From the NCBI RefSeq assembly GCF_008254045.1, contig NZ_CP042425.1:5394001-5458000 (forward strand): 64,000 bases of DNA, written 5' to 3'. Each line of letters begins with the position of its first letter. The stretch's first letter is position 1. This stretch comes from Limnoglobus roseus (GTDB lineage Bacteria > Planctomycetota > Planctomycetia > Gemmatales > Gemmataceae). The translations under genes were made by a program, and so were the position numbers. Shown one piece after another: positions 34,753-43,474 of this stretch. The notes under the pieces are model-generated. The model worked only from the letters and a program-made list of their open reading frames with translations, was not told where the DNA came from and ran no database searches.

Positions 34753-36458
34753 CCCGGGTTCGATTACGCCTCGCACAACTGGAGGAACTAGACTGCCCGG
34801 CCGGCTGGACCGGCGGACCACCCGGCGTCGCCCTGGAAGTCGCCGACCTCAACCGCGATGGCACCCCCGACGTGGTGGCGGCGGACCCGGCGGCCGACGA
34901 CGTCCGCGTCTGGCTCCGGACCCCCGGCACGGGCACGTTCGCGGAATCGTTCCGGGCCACGGCGGGCGTTCAAGAGCCCACCGCCGTGCGGGTGGCGGAC
35001 CTCAACGCGGACGGGTACCCGGATCTGATCGTCGCGAACGGCGGGGGCGAGGTGCGGGTGTACGCCGGGCGACCGGGGAACGCCTTCGATCCCGTTGGCG
35101 AATACCCGGTCGGGGCCAACCCCCGCGGCTTGCTGGTGGCCGACGTGAACGACGATACTATTCCCGACGTCCTGACCGCCAACGAGGGCTCGAACGACGT
35201 GAGCGTCCTGTTCGGGCAGGTGATTGCGGGCCGGTGGGCGCCGGCCCTCGCGGTGCGGTTGCCGTCCGCCGGTGTCGGGCCCACGGACCTGTTCTTCCGC
35301 GACCAAACCGGCGACGGCCGGCCCGACCTCATCGTGTTCAACCGCGGTAGTCACGCCCTCGCGGTCCTGCGCGGCCTCGGCGACGGGCAGTTTCATGACC
35401 CGCCGTCGGCCGCCGCCTTGCTCCTACCGGCCGCCGGGACGACTGGGCCGGTCTTCGGCCCCGTCACGAGCACCGGGTTCATCACGGACGGGTCCGGAAA
35501 CGTGTTCGGGTTCGACCTGAACAACCCTGCGATCGGGGTCCGGCCCATCCTTTCGGCCGGCCCGGGCGAAACGGTCATTGGCCTGGCTCCCGTCACTCTT
35601 CAAGCGGGTGCCGGGTTGGTCCTCGTGACGGCGTCCGGTCGAGTGGCGCTGGCGGGCCGAACGGCCGACGGATCGTATTCGGTTCGGCAGGCGTCTCTCG
35701 CCGCGGGCGGCCCATTCACTGCGGCGGCCGCGACCCGCGGGGCGACCGGTTTCGACGTGTACCTCGCGGGCCGCGGGTCGGGCCGGCCGACTGTTGTGAC
35801 CCTGCAAGACGTTCCGTCCGTCGGGGTCGGGCCGACCGACGGCCCGTCGACCGTTCAACTGGCGGCGGTCCACCTCTCCTTTGACGTCGGTACCGCGACG
35901 AACGCCTTGGCCCCCGTTCCGGCCGTCAGCCCCCGCCCGGGGGGCCAGGCCCAAACCGCGGCCGACGTGCGGGCGGCCCCGGGCGAACCGCCTCTTGAGT
36001 TCGTGGCCGCCTGGGGGGCGGCTCTTGATCCGACCGACCCGTCGTCGAACGAGGCCGAGGCCGTTCGACGGTGGGAGGAGTGGTACCTGGACCTGGACCG
36101 TCTCTTGCGAGAGGCCCTGCGGCCGAACGCGGCCCCGGCGTCCCAACCAAGCGGGAAGCCCGCCGGGCCGACCGAAAGTCGCGGTACGCCTACGCCCCCT
36201 TCGAGGGACGCCCTCGTCATCGTGCCGGCCGAGCACGCCCCGAACATCGAGCAGGGTGATCGACCCGCGACAGACGCGGCGGTGATCGCGTTCGCTCCCG
36301 AAGAACCCGGCGAGATTCTGAGCCGCTACGCCGTTCCCACCGCCGCGCTTGGTTTCTTGTGGGGCGTGCGGCTCCGCCCGAGTTCGAAGGGGCGGCCGTT
36401 CGAACTCGGGCGGAATTCTGAGGAGAACTTTTTATGGGCCGCACCGAGTGCCCGGTGA
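34749..36458 (+). CDS. FG-GAP/VCBS repeat beta-propeller protein
   Basis: A 569-residue protein starting at ATG 34749, overlapping the kinase stop by ATGA. Several FG-GAP/VCBS units with calcium-type loops are visible: VADLNRDGTPDVVAA, VADLNADGYPDLIVAN, VADVNDDTIPDVLTA and FRDQTGDGRPDLIVFN in residues 28-200, giving an integrin-alpha-like propeller. There is no clear signal peptide; planctomycete proteins of this type often start with a motif like RLRLAQLEELDCPAG (as here), typical of exported surface proteins. A C-terminal Pro-rich tail lies around an inverted repeat. Translational coupling suggests it works with the kinase. Confidence 0.8.
   Translation: MTRVRLRLAQLEELDCPAGWTGGPPGVALEVADLNRDGTPDVVAADPAADDVRVWLRTPGTGTFAESFRATAGVQEPTAVRVADLNADGYPDLIVANGGGEVRVYAGRPGNAFDPVGEYPVGANPRGLLVADVNDDTIPDVLTANEGSNDVSVLFGQVIAGRWAPALAVRLPSAGVGPTDLFFRDQTGDGRPDLIVFNRGSHALAVLRGLGDGQFHDPPSAAALLLPAAGTTGPVFGPVTSTGFITDGSGNVFGFDLNNPAIGVRPILSAGPGETVIGLAPVTLQAGAGLVLVTASGRVALAGRTADGSYSVRQASLAAGGPFTAAAATRGATGFDVYLAGRGSGRPTVVTLQDVPSVGVGPTDGPSTVQLAAVHLSFDVGTATNALAPVPAVSPRPGGQAQTAADVRAAPGEPPLEFVAAWGAALDPTDPSSNEAEAVRRWEEWYLDLDRLLREALRPNAAPASQPSGKPAGPTESRGTPTPPSRDALVIVPAEHAPNIEQGDRPATDAAVIAFAPEEPGEILSRYAVPTAALGFLWGVRLRPSSKGRPFELGRNSEENFLWAAPSAR
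36374..36413. repeat. 15-bp perfect inverted repeat inside the end of the FG-GAP gene
   Basis: CCGCCCGAGTTCGAA (36374-36388) and TTCGAACTCGGGCGG (36399-36413) with a 10-base loop. It lies in the last 85 bases of the reading frame and could act as a terminator-like structure or an RNA stability element. Confidence 0.5.
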
Positions 36459-36588
36459 AGACGCAAAACCTCTTATCGCCGAGGACATCAAATCCGACCC
36501 ACGCTTGAGGCCAAGACGGGCCGCGGGGCTTCGCGGCGAGCATTTCGTGCGTGCCGTCGAACCGGAAGCCCCCACGCCGTACCTCCTC

Positions 36589-36828
36589 TCAGAAGATCAT
36601 CTGCCAGTCGTCCGCGAGTAGTCCCTCCTGGCTCGCGACGGCCGGGCCGTATTCCTCGTTCAAGATCAACTCGACGACATCCACGCCCGGCTTCCGCGTC
36701 GGGTCCAGGCCCTTCGAGAAGAAGTACACCATCATTTGTCGGTCGATCTCGGCGTTCCGGGCCGCCCTCAACCGTTCCAACTGCTCCCGTCGCTCGGCCC
36801 GCGTTCGTTTCATCTTGCTGGGTGGCAT
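36589..36828 (-). CDS. Small hypothetical protein (79 aa)
   Basis: From ATG 36828, with GGGAGGG six bases upstream. A basic helical N-terminus (KMKRTRAERREQLERLRAARNAEIDRQ) leads to MMVYFFSKGLDPTRKPGVDVVELILNEEYGPAVASQEG. The start extends no further even though the frame is open to 37269, because the upstream part is not protein-like. No family recognised; the charged helix could bind nucleic acid. Confidence 0.6.
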   Translation of the reverse strand: MPPSKMKRTRAERREQLERLRAARNAEIDRQMMVYFFSKGLDPTRKPGVDVVELILNEEYGPAVASQEGLLADDWQMIF

Positions 36829-38621
36829 GGCGGACCCTCCCAATTCGATGGACTTCATCACGCTTGCGGCGCATGCCGTGGCGCTGATGGCAAGTCTAGT
36901 GGCATCGTCCGATCCCGTCGTGTGTAAACCGGGGGACGTCAGCCCCCGGGTGCTGCTGGAATTCTGCCGATGGCGACGGAAACCAGACGTGGACGGTCGC
37001 GGCGGCTTGGCCAACGTCAGCCGGTCGCGAACGCGCACGATGTTCCGGATCGATGGTTTAACGATGTCATACCACGGTCGAGTATTCTCAGAATTGAGAA
37101 TCGGTCGCCCACTCAGCCTTGAGAAAAATCGTCGGTGATAGGCTTCTTGCGGAAATGAAAATGGCCCCGCGACGCTAGCAACGTCCGGGGCCCGATCGAG
37201 TGGGAACAGTGTCGTGAAGGACTCGATGCGGGGATCATACCCCAGCGATCGACCTTCGCAACCGGCCACTCACATTTCTGGTTTCGTCGAACTGAACCCG
37301 TAGCGGAATACTGCGGCGAATCGGTTCGACCAATCCCAACCACCAGCCCCCGGATTGGGCAACGTCCGAACACGCGGGCTTGCGGGCCCGCGAGCAATAC
37401 CAGGGCTAACCGGCGTAGTAGGGTAAGCCACGACAACTTCCAGACGGCGGGGTGAGGTCAGTACACGACCCCGCGTTCGGCCCACTACGGCGGGCCCTTC
37501 TGGCGTGATGACGGTGGCAACGGGGTAATCACGTTAATCAACCATCCTCGGCGGTCGCGGCTCCCTCCAGAGTGTTCGCAGACCCATCACCGGGTTCTCG
37601 GTCGCCATGACCCGGAAGCCCGGTGTCGGTACGCCCACCGCTCTGAGTTTCGCAGCCCGTTCTCCACACGCCCGGTCGACAGGACCTCGATCCGCGATCC
37701 CGTCTAGAAACTGTGGGGAAGAGGTCAGTGGCGACGAATGTCGCCGACCGCGAAGCGGTAGTAGCCTCCCACCGGGCAGAAGGGACGAATCTGGCGAGTG
37801 AACGATTCGCACACTCCGATCGGGCGAGAAAGGGGCCCAACTCTTCCGAAGCAGGTACCGAAGTGCTCTAAACTCGGCGAAGAGGTCGATCGCCAGGAAA
37901 TGAGGTGTGATTTCGTCCGCAACCGTGCGGCCGCAACCCGGCCGAATGTGCGGTCGAAACGCATCGCAATCTTGCCGGAGGTGCGGTCGAACGGCAGCCG
38001 ACGCGAAACACCCTTGAAATCAATGACTCTCGTGACAACCAGAGAGCAATTACTTGTGGACCGATCGCTGTGCGACTCGGACAGCGTGCCGCAATCGGAG
38101 TTATCGGCAAGTTGTATGCTTGATGAGTCGTCGAGCATCCGTCGAGCATCCCACTGTGATGCCGGCGGGACGAGAACGGATGACGTCAGCCCTGTACCGG
38201 CGTCGGAATTGGTACAGTTGGCATCCGAAATCGGACGCATGCCCTCACTCCGGCTTGCGGCGCGGGGGATGTCAGCAAATTCAGCGAAATCCTGCTTGTT
38301 CCGATTGAACACGAAGTTTCACCTGTTACAGTATCGGCTCACTCCGGTGATCCGGCGACGGGGTTCGGTCGATTTCATCGGTCGCAGTCGTGCCTAGCGG
38401 TGAGTGGCTGTCGTTTCCCAATCATGTGAACGACTAACCCCCGCATCCCGCACCGGTCCCACTTCCTTGTCGACTGGTGAGCGGGACGTGCCTTGAGGGC
38501 CTGGCCTACGTCAACGGCGAACCCTCAATTTTTCATCCCCGGCCTAACACCTGCAAAGTCAAAGGATTGCGGTAGACCGCGGCTTCCGCGTGAGCCATCC
38601 TTTGGATTTGGATGGTGTCGC
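36829..38621. other. 1.8 kb without a supported gene, with a REP-like palindrome
   Basis: The longest gap in the window. A palindrome CCGGGGGACGTCAGCCCCCGG lies at 36929-36949, flanked by TAAA on the left, similar to short intergenic palindromes seen in Gemmataceae. Around 37725-38397 there are opposing open frames of about 195-199 codons on both strands, neither with a good ribosome site nor a recognisable domain; short direct repeats (GTGCGGTCGAA, GTCGAGCATCC) are also present. The region may be decayed coding DNA. Confidence 0.45.
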
Positions 38622-38978
38622 ATGCTGGAAAGCCAACGAGATACGATCGAAGTCGGGTTCAATCAGGCCTTACTCGCCCGTCATGCGTGGGAGCGGTTTC
38701 ATCTCAGACTCGCCGCCGCCCAAACGCTCGAAGACGCCTTGGCCGTCGTCCGCGAGGCGACACCCGTGGGCTCACCGAGCTACTCCTTCTACGTCAACCT
38801 GGCCGAGTTCTTGCGGACGTGGGAGCCGCCGCAACACGCGCGGCCGGAAGAATTGACGGCGTACGCCGAACTGGTCGGCCAGTTGGTCGCCGCGCGAGCA
38901 ATCACGCCCGAGGCCGGTGAACTCATCACGGTGTCGCTCGCCCGGGGAATGGAAGCCGCACGCGGCCGCTCGGAGTAG
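38622..38978 (+). CDS. Hypothetical helical protein (118 aa)
   Basis: From ATG 38622. An all-helical protein (DTIEVGFNQALLARHAWERFHLRLAAAQTLEDALAVVREAT..., then ELTAYAELVGQLVAARAITPEAGELITVSLARGMEAA). The composition and repeated small helices suggest a compact bundle. No family recognised. It is the first convincing gene after the 1.8-kb gap and stands alone. Confidence 0.6.
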   Translation: MLESQRDTIEVGFNQALLARHAWERFHLRLAAAQTLEDALAVVREATPVGSPSYSFYVNLAEFLRTWEPPQHARPEELTAYAELVGQLVAARAITPEAGELITVSLARGMEAARGRSE

Positions 38979-39062
38979 CGTTGGGCGTTGCGGCCGCGTG
39001 CTCCGGTAGTTTGTTGGTTCAGAGACGAGCGAATGGATTGACGACACGCGCCCACTGGCCCG

Positions 39063-39248
39063 TTACCCGTGACCCGTTCGCGCCTCACCAGCAGCTGCTG
39101 GTGGCACGCTCGGACAACACAGATCGGCCTTCCCGTGCCACTTGTGGTCGATCCCCTGCATGAACAACTCGCAATCGAACGAGACGCTCCCGACAGCGAA
39201 TCGTGCCGGGCCGTCGAAGACGTTCGACGTGACGGACCGGACGGTCAC
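39063..39248 (-). CDS. Small hypothetical protein coupled to a lipoprotein gene (61 aa)
   Basis: Starts at GTG 39248, overlapping the stop of the lipoprotein gene as GTGA. RSVTSNVFDGPARFAVGSVSFDCELFMQGIDHKWHG reads as a natural beta-rich protein with a Cys. The last ~20 residues run over an 18-bp palindrome (39086-39103, CACCAGCAGCTGCTGGTG), which may be a terminator, so the true C-terminus might have been altered. No family recognised. Confidence 0.5.
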   Translation of the reverse strand: MTVRSVTSNVFDGPARFAVGSVSFDCELFMQGIDHKWHGKADLCCPSVPPAAAGEARTGHG

Positions 39249-39559
39249 TCCGTCGCGACCGGGACGTCCTTGAGCCCCCGGACCTCAAGCAGGATGTGGT
39301 TCGCGAGGGAGAGCGCGCTCTTGTGCTCCGAGTACTTGCCGGCCCGCCGGAAGTCGTACGTTCCCGAGTACTGTTTGCCCGATGCCGTTTCGAGGTCGAA
39401 GTGCTGGGCGTGAGTGACGGCGACCATCCGGATGTCGGCCGTCTCCAGCAGGCGGATGAACTTCTCAGTCGGCACGTCCGTGTTCAGGGCCGGGTCGGGC
39501 GGCGCGCAGCCGGCCGCCGCCAGAGCGACGGCCACGAGCGGAAGGGGGAGGTGTTTCAT
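39245..39559 (-). CDS. Small lipoprotein (104 aa)
   Basis: MKHLPLPLVAVALAAAGC is a lipoprotein signal with the lipobox AAGC. The mature part (PTEKFIRLLETADIRMVAVTHAQHFDLETASGKQYSGTYDFRRAGKYSEHKSALSLANHILLEV) is probably a small alpha/beta domain. It is followed by a 4-base overlapping gene, so two exported or membrane-side proteins may be co-made. No known family. Confidence 0.65.
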   Translation of the reverse strand: MKHLPLPLVAVALAAAGCAPPDPALNTDVPTEKFIRLLETADIRMVAVTHAQHFDLETASGKQYSGTYDFRRAGKYSEHKSALSLANHILLEVRGLKDVPVATE

Positions 39560-39734
39560 GGGCCGGTCCGATTCGTAGGGGTGGGGAGAGCGTACCCGGC
39601 CACGGGCGGGGAGTCAATCACCCCCGAACCGACCCGGACGGCGGTAGCGGCACGCCCTCACGCCCCGGTCACTCTTGACGCCCGACCGGCGACCGGTCAT
39701 TCACGACTACGGTTCCGCTCGCGTGGGCCGAACG

Positions 39735-39986
39735 TTACGGCCGGGCGACGGCGAGCGGGCTGTCGGCTTCACCCCAACTCGCCGCGCGGAACCGCGGCCG
39801 CCCCGCCGCGACCCTCGACTCCTCGACCTCCAGGACGATAGCGAGCCGCTCGTCAAGGCGGGCGGACTCCGCCACCGCGTTCCGCAGCGTGCGCTCGGCG
39901 GCGGCGTTCATGCTGAAGAACCACGTCCCACCGCCGAATGCGGCGGCGAGGACGCCCCACCGGACGGCACAGGTTCGGAACCACAT
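39735..39986 (-). CDS. Small single-pass membrane protein (83 aa)
   Basis: From ATG 39986 with GGGAGGG six bases upstream. One hydrophobic segment (AVRWGVLAAAFGGGTWFFSMNAAA) is followed by a charged helix (ERTLRNAVAESARLDERLAIVLEVEESRVA), consistent with a membrane-anchored coiled coil. No family recognised. Confidence 0.55.
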   Translation of the reverse strand: MWFRTCAVRWGVLAAAFGGGTWFFSMNAAAERTLRNAVAESARLDERLAIVLEVEESRVAAGRPRFRAASWGEADSPLAVARP

Positions 39987-40165
39987 GGCTCGCCCTCCCG
40001 AAGCGGAAGAATCAGATTCACGTCCTGAAACGGAATTGGCCGGCGAGAGAAGACCGGAGTGAGCGAGGGCTCGCCGGTGACGCCCTGACCGCTTTGGGAC
40101 GCCGTTGACGACCCCGGACCCGCCGGCGGCGCAATCCGTCGCCCTCCGCCGTGGGCGGGCGGCGA

Positions 40166-40339
40166 TCAATCGTAGCCCTGCCGCTTCGTCTTAGCCAATT
40201 CACGGGCTTGCTCGGCCTCCTGTTCCGCCCGGGCTTCGCGCTGGGCGGCAAGGGCCGGCGTGATCTCGTCGGGGTCCGGCAAGCGGCGCGCTGTGGATCC
40301 TACGGCGAGAGCCAAGAGCAATACGATCTTGCATCGCAT
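40166..40339 (-). CDS. Small secreted protein in repeat unit, copy 2 (57 aa)
   Basis: Almost identical to the ORF at 28275-28448: the same length, the same signal-like start MRCKIVLLLALAVGSTA, and only conservative differences. The DNA around both is also duplicated, so the case for translation rests on the kept frame and on the conservative nature of the changes. Confidence 0.5.
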   Translation of the reverse strand: MRCKIVLLLALAVGSTARRLPDPDEITPALAAQREARAEQEAEQARELAKTKRQGYD

Positions 40340-40354
40340 AACCCGCCTCGGGAA

Positions 40355-40541
40355 GGTGAGGGTTGGCCACTGGCGCAGGCCGGCCCCCAAGTCGCGGCCC
40401 GCTCGGCCCGGCATAAGGTGCAGCCGGGACGGGCAGCGGTGGTTAGGGGCCGACCTCGCCCAACGAGAGGGTCGGTTGGCCTCAGGCACTCGCCGCTTGC
40501 CACGACTGCGGCACGGGGCCGAACCCCGTCGCCGGGCCACC
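40355..40541 (+). repeat. Dispersed repeat, copy D
   Basis: The best preserved copy with its stem-loop block at 40508-40536. It is preceded by the small ORF and, further left, a relic of an MTEAEW-type C-terminus (about 40090-40160, minus strand), the same order as at copy C. No gene is seen in 40340-40957 except the tail relic below. Confidence 0.7.
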
Positions 40542-40789
40542 CCGGAGGGTGGACTCGATTCGCGTGCGATTCCCGTACCACGCCCCGCCCCGACATTGGG
40601 ATCGGGAAACTCCCGACACCCCGGACCGTAGTGGCTGGTGCACCGACCGTGTTGCCGCGGATGATCGTCGGGGCAGTCCTGGCGACGGCCGCAGTAGCGT
40701 GGCGACAGTGGCTACGCCGGGGGCCAGAAAACTCGATTCACGGGTGGTGAGCACCCGCTGGCGGGGGGCCGTTGCCGAGTTGATGTGGA

Positions 40790-40876
40790 GAGTCTCACTT
40801 CCTCGCCCACTGCCGGGGCGACGGGCCGCACGTCCGCGGGTGCTGGGTCGTCGACGGCGTGCTCGGGAAGGGGTGA
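40790..40876 (+). pseudogene. C-terminal relic of an MTEAEW-type gene
   Basis: The plus strand reads SHFLAHCRGDGPHVRGCWVVDGVLGKG and a stop at 40874, a clean copy of the family's conserved ending with nothing recognisable upstream. It suggests that a complete family gene once stood here or that the tail was copied with the repeat. Confidence 0.5.
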
Positions 40877-40957
40877 GAGGACGCGGCTGTTGATTTCTCT
40901 CTTGGACCGAATCCCCAATGTGTTCCAAGTTGACACGGCACGCATAGGCCACGGCGG

Positions 40958-41920
40958 TCAATTCGAGCGGCGCTTGGCCGCTTGCGCCTGCCGCGACGGC
41001 ACCTTCACGTTCCAGGCCAGGCCGACGAGCGACAGGTTCCGAATCACCCAGTAACTCAGGTCCGGTTGCCACCACCGCAGGCCGTGCCGGGCGGACGTCG
41101 GGAAGGCGTGGTGCGAATTGTGCCACCCCTCGCCGAACGCCAGGAAGCCCATCACGAGGTTGTCCCGGCTCCCGTCGCCGGTCGCGTACGGCCGCCGGCC
41201 CCAGAGGTGGCACACGGAGTTGATACTCCACGTCACGTGGTGGACGGCGAGGATTCGCACCAACCCGCCCCACAGCAGGCCGGTCCCGGCCCCGACCCAC
41301 GTGCCCGTCAGCAACGCCCCGCCGGCCGCGGGGATCGCCAGCCCGAGGACCGCCCACGCCGGGAACAGGGCGCTCGTCGCCCGCAGCGTCGGGCTCTTGT
41401 GCAAGTCGCGAACGTACCGGTCGAGGGCGGGCGGGTCGGCGTGGAAGGCCCACCCGATGTGCGCGTGCCAGAAGCCTCGGAGGAAGCCGAAAACGCCGCG
41501 GCCCTGGTGGTGCGGGGAGTGGACGTCCTCGGGGGCGTCGCTGTGCCGGTGGTGCCACCGGTGCAGGCCGACCCAGTGGATCATCGTGCCCTGCACGCCC
41601 ATCGACCCGAGGGCCGTCAGCACGACTTTAACCGGCAGGTACGTTTCGAAGGAGCGGTGGACGAAGAGGCGGTGGAACCCGACCGTCAGGCCGACCACCG
41701 TGAGGGCGTACATGCCGAGGAACATCGCGACGTCGGCCCAGTGGAGGAAGCCCCACCCCCACGCGGCCGCCGCGGCGGCGGCCAAACCGGCGATCGGGAC
41801 GGTGACGCCGAGGAAGGTGGCGATCCGCCCGCCGAGGGAGAGTCGGCCGTGGTTCTTCGGGTGCGGGATCGAACTCAAGCGAAAAGCCCTGTGCGACCGA
41901 CCGGGTTGATACTCCTTCAT
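40958..41920 (-). CDS. Acyl-CoA/acyl-lipid fatty acid desaturase
   Basis: About 320 residues from ATG 41920. The three histidine boxes are present: GFHRLFVHRSF (HxxxxH), HRWHHRHSD (HxxHH) and EGWHNSHHAFP (HxxHH), together with four membrane segments between them. This is the diiron delta-9 desaturase type that introduces a double bond into saturated acyl chains in the inner membrane using oxygen and electrons from ferredoxin or a similar donor. Length and order of boxes are normal, and the enzyme looks intact. The same strand has no coupled gene; it is divergent from the transglutaminase-like gene. Confidence 0.9.
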   Translation of the reverse strand: MKEYQPGRSHRAFRLSSIPHPKNHGRLSLGGRIATFLGVTVPIAGLAAAAAAAWGWGFLHWADVAMFLGMYALTVVGLTVGFHRLFVHRSFETYLPVKVVLTALGSMGVQGTMIHWVGLHRWHHRHSDAPEDVHSPHHQGRGVFGFLRGFWHAHIGWAFHADPPALDRYVRDLHKSPTLRATSALFPAWAVLGLAIPAAGGALLTGTWVGAGTGLLWGGLVRILAVHHVTWSINSVCHLWGRRPYATGDGSRDNLVMGFLAFGEGWHNSHHAFPTSARHGLRWWQPDLSYWVIRNLSLVGLAWNVKVPSRQAQAAKRRSN

Positions 41921-42141
41921 GCTACGACATCGCCCCCGATGGCCCACGGCGAGGGAGGGGCGGATGAGCGCTGGGGCCGCAATTTTTCCGCTTTGTACTC
42001 GCGAACCCGGCTACAATTCCCCCTCCCCTCCCGGCCTCACCTCCGTCCGCCCCTGGGTCCGGCACATCTCCCGTGCCCGGTGATGGACTTCCTTTCCACT
42101 CCCGCTCCACCGCCGATCGCCGGCCGGGAAGAAAGCTCGAA

Positions 42142-42972
42142 ATGCTGATCCAAGTCGATTGCGAGATCGCGCTGGCCTTCCCCGAACCGGCCGCCGTGGT
42201 CCTGATGCTGAACTTGCACCCGTCCGTCAGCCCGCGGGTTCGCCGGGCCGAGCAACTGTCGGTCGAACCGTCGGTGCCGGTCGCGCACTACCGGGACGTT
42301 CACGGCAACCACTGTTCGCGGGTCTTCATGCCCGCCGGCCGGGCGGTCTTCCGGCACGCCGCGGTCGTCGAGGACGTCGGCTTCCCGGACCCTCAAGACT
42401 GGACGGCCTACCACCACCGGGTGCAAGACCTGCCGGACGATACGTTGTTGTTCTTGTTGCCGAGCCGCTACTGCGAGGTGGACAGCGAACTGAAGGAAAC
42501 CGCCTGGGCCATGTTCGGCCACCTGCCGGCCGGGTGGCCGCTCGTCCGAACCATCTGCGATTTCGTCCACGGCCACATCCGGTTCGACTACCTCCAGGCC
42601 CGGGCGAACCGGACGGCCCTGGAGTCCTTCCGCGAACGGGTGGGGGTGTGCCGCGACTTCACCCACCTGGCGGTGACGCTGTGCCGGTGCCTGAACGTCC
42701 CGGCCCGGTACTGCGCGGGCTACCTGGGCGACATCGGCGTGCCGATCGACACGGCCCCGATGGACTTCAGCGCGTGGTTCGAAGTGTACCTCGGCGGCCG
42801 GTGGTACGCCTTCGACGCCCGGCACAACGTCCCGCGGATCGGCCGCGTCCTCATGGCTTGCGGGCGGGACGCGGCCGACGTGGCCCTGACGACGGCCTTC
42901 GGGGTCAACCGGTTGGAATCGTTCCGCGTCGGGACGGTGGAACTCCCCGCCTTCGCCCCGGGCGGTGCGTGA
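42142..42972 (+). CDS. Transglutaminase-like (papain-fold) protein
   Basis: A 276-residue protein from ATG 42142. The N-terminal ~150 residues form the beta-rich region seen in transglutaminase-like superfamily proteins (LIQVDCEIALAFPEPAAVVLML...). The catalytic Cys lies in RVGVCRDFTHLAV and the Asp in WYAFDARHN. In the usual His position (HAW) the sequence is FSAWFEV, so a Ser replaces the His of the triad; the rest of the site is kept. Enzymes of this group cleave or form amide bonds, some in peptidoglycan or proteins; the substrate is unknown. Confidence 0.8.
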   Translation: MLIQVDCEIALAFPEPAAVVLMLNLHPSVSPRVRRAEQLSVEPSVPVAHYRDVHGNHCSRVFMPAGRAVFRHAAVVEDVGFPDPQDWTAYHHRVQDLPDDTLLFLLPSRYCEVDSELKETAWAMFGHLPAGWPLVRTICDFVHGHIRFDYLQARANRTALESFRERVGVCRDFTHLAVTLCRCLNVPARYCAGYLGDIGVPIDTAPMDFSAWFEVYLGGRWYAFDARHNVPRIGRVLMACGRDAADVALTTAFGVNRLESFRVGTVELPAFAPGGA

Positions 42973-43029
42973 CCCCGGTCGGGGGCGGAGGTGAGGGCTC
43001 GATCGCCCCGCGGCGTCGCTCCGATGGAC

Positions 43030-43055
43030 CCCGGCACGGGCGCCCGTGCCGGGGA
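43030..43055. terminator. 26-bp perfect palindrome
   Basis: CCCCGGCACGGGC followed by its complement GCCCGTGCCGGGG with no spacer, 58 bases after the transglutaminase-like gene. No T-run follows, so factor-independent termination would be weak. Confidence 0.4.
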
Positions 43056-43170
43056 TAGTTGGACGATTCCGAGACGGAATGCCCCCGCCCCTCCCGCGCG
43101 GCCGTATGATAGTGGAGTAGGCCGATGGTCGGAACCCCCGCCACGACCTCGCCGCCGGAAAGTGTGCCAT

Positions 43171-43386
43171 GTGCCCCATCCTGTGATCCCGGGCGACGTC
43201 CCCTCGTCCCATTGGCAGATCATCCTCGACGACCTTGAGACGAAACAACGGTGGGCCGACGTGTGCGACGACCTTGCCCGGCGGAACGCGCGTCCCCCGG
43301 CGGCGGTACACTCGCCCTCGGCCGCGACCCTCCCGCCGGGCCCCGATCGTCTCGCACCCTTCGATCACCTCCGCTCGTCCCCCTAA
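43171..43386 (+). CDS. Small hypothetical protein (71 aa)
   Basis: Start GTG 43171 with GGAAAG upstream, GTG 43162 is an alternative. The middle (VPSSHWQIILDDLETKQRWADVCDDLARRNARPP) is clearly helical and protein-like, and the end is Pro/Ala-rich. It lies 88 bases before the histidine-kinase-like gene on the same strand. No family recognised. Confidence 0.4.
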   Translation: MPHPVIPGDVPSSHWQIILDDLETKQRWADVCDDLARRNARPPAAVHSPSAATLPPGPDRLAPFDHLRSSP

Positions 43387-43474
43387 CCGGCCCCGGTGCC
43401 CGTGTGATCGCCAAACCACCGTCGGCCCAAGAGCCGCCACGTCCCCGCACGGCATTCCTTGCCAAGAGGCTCCC

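Noticed and set aside
37725..38397. Genes of 195 and 199 codons on opposite strands
   Set aside because: Neither shows a recognisable domain or ribosome site, and each is the shadow of the other; left unassigned.
40508..40600. A tRNA-like structure at the end of repeat copy D
   Set aside because: CGATTCCCGTACCA resembles a T arm, but no cloverleaf can be formed and the T-loop consensus is absent.
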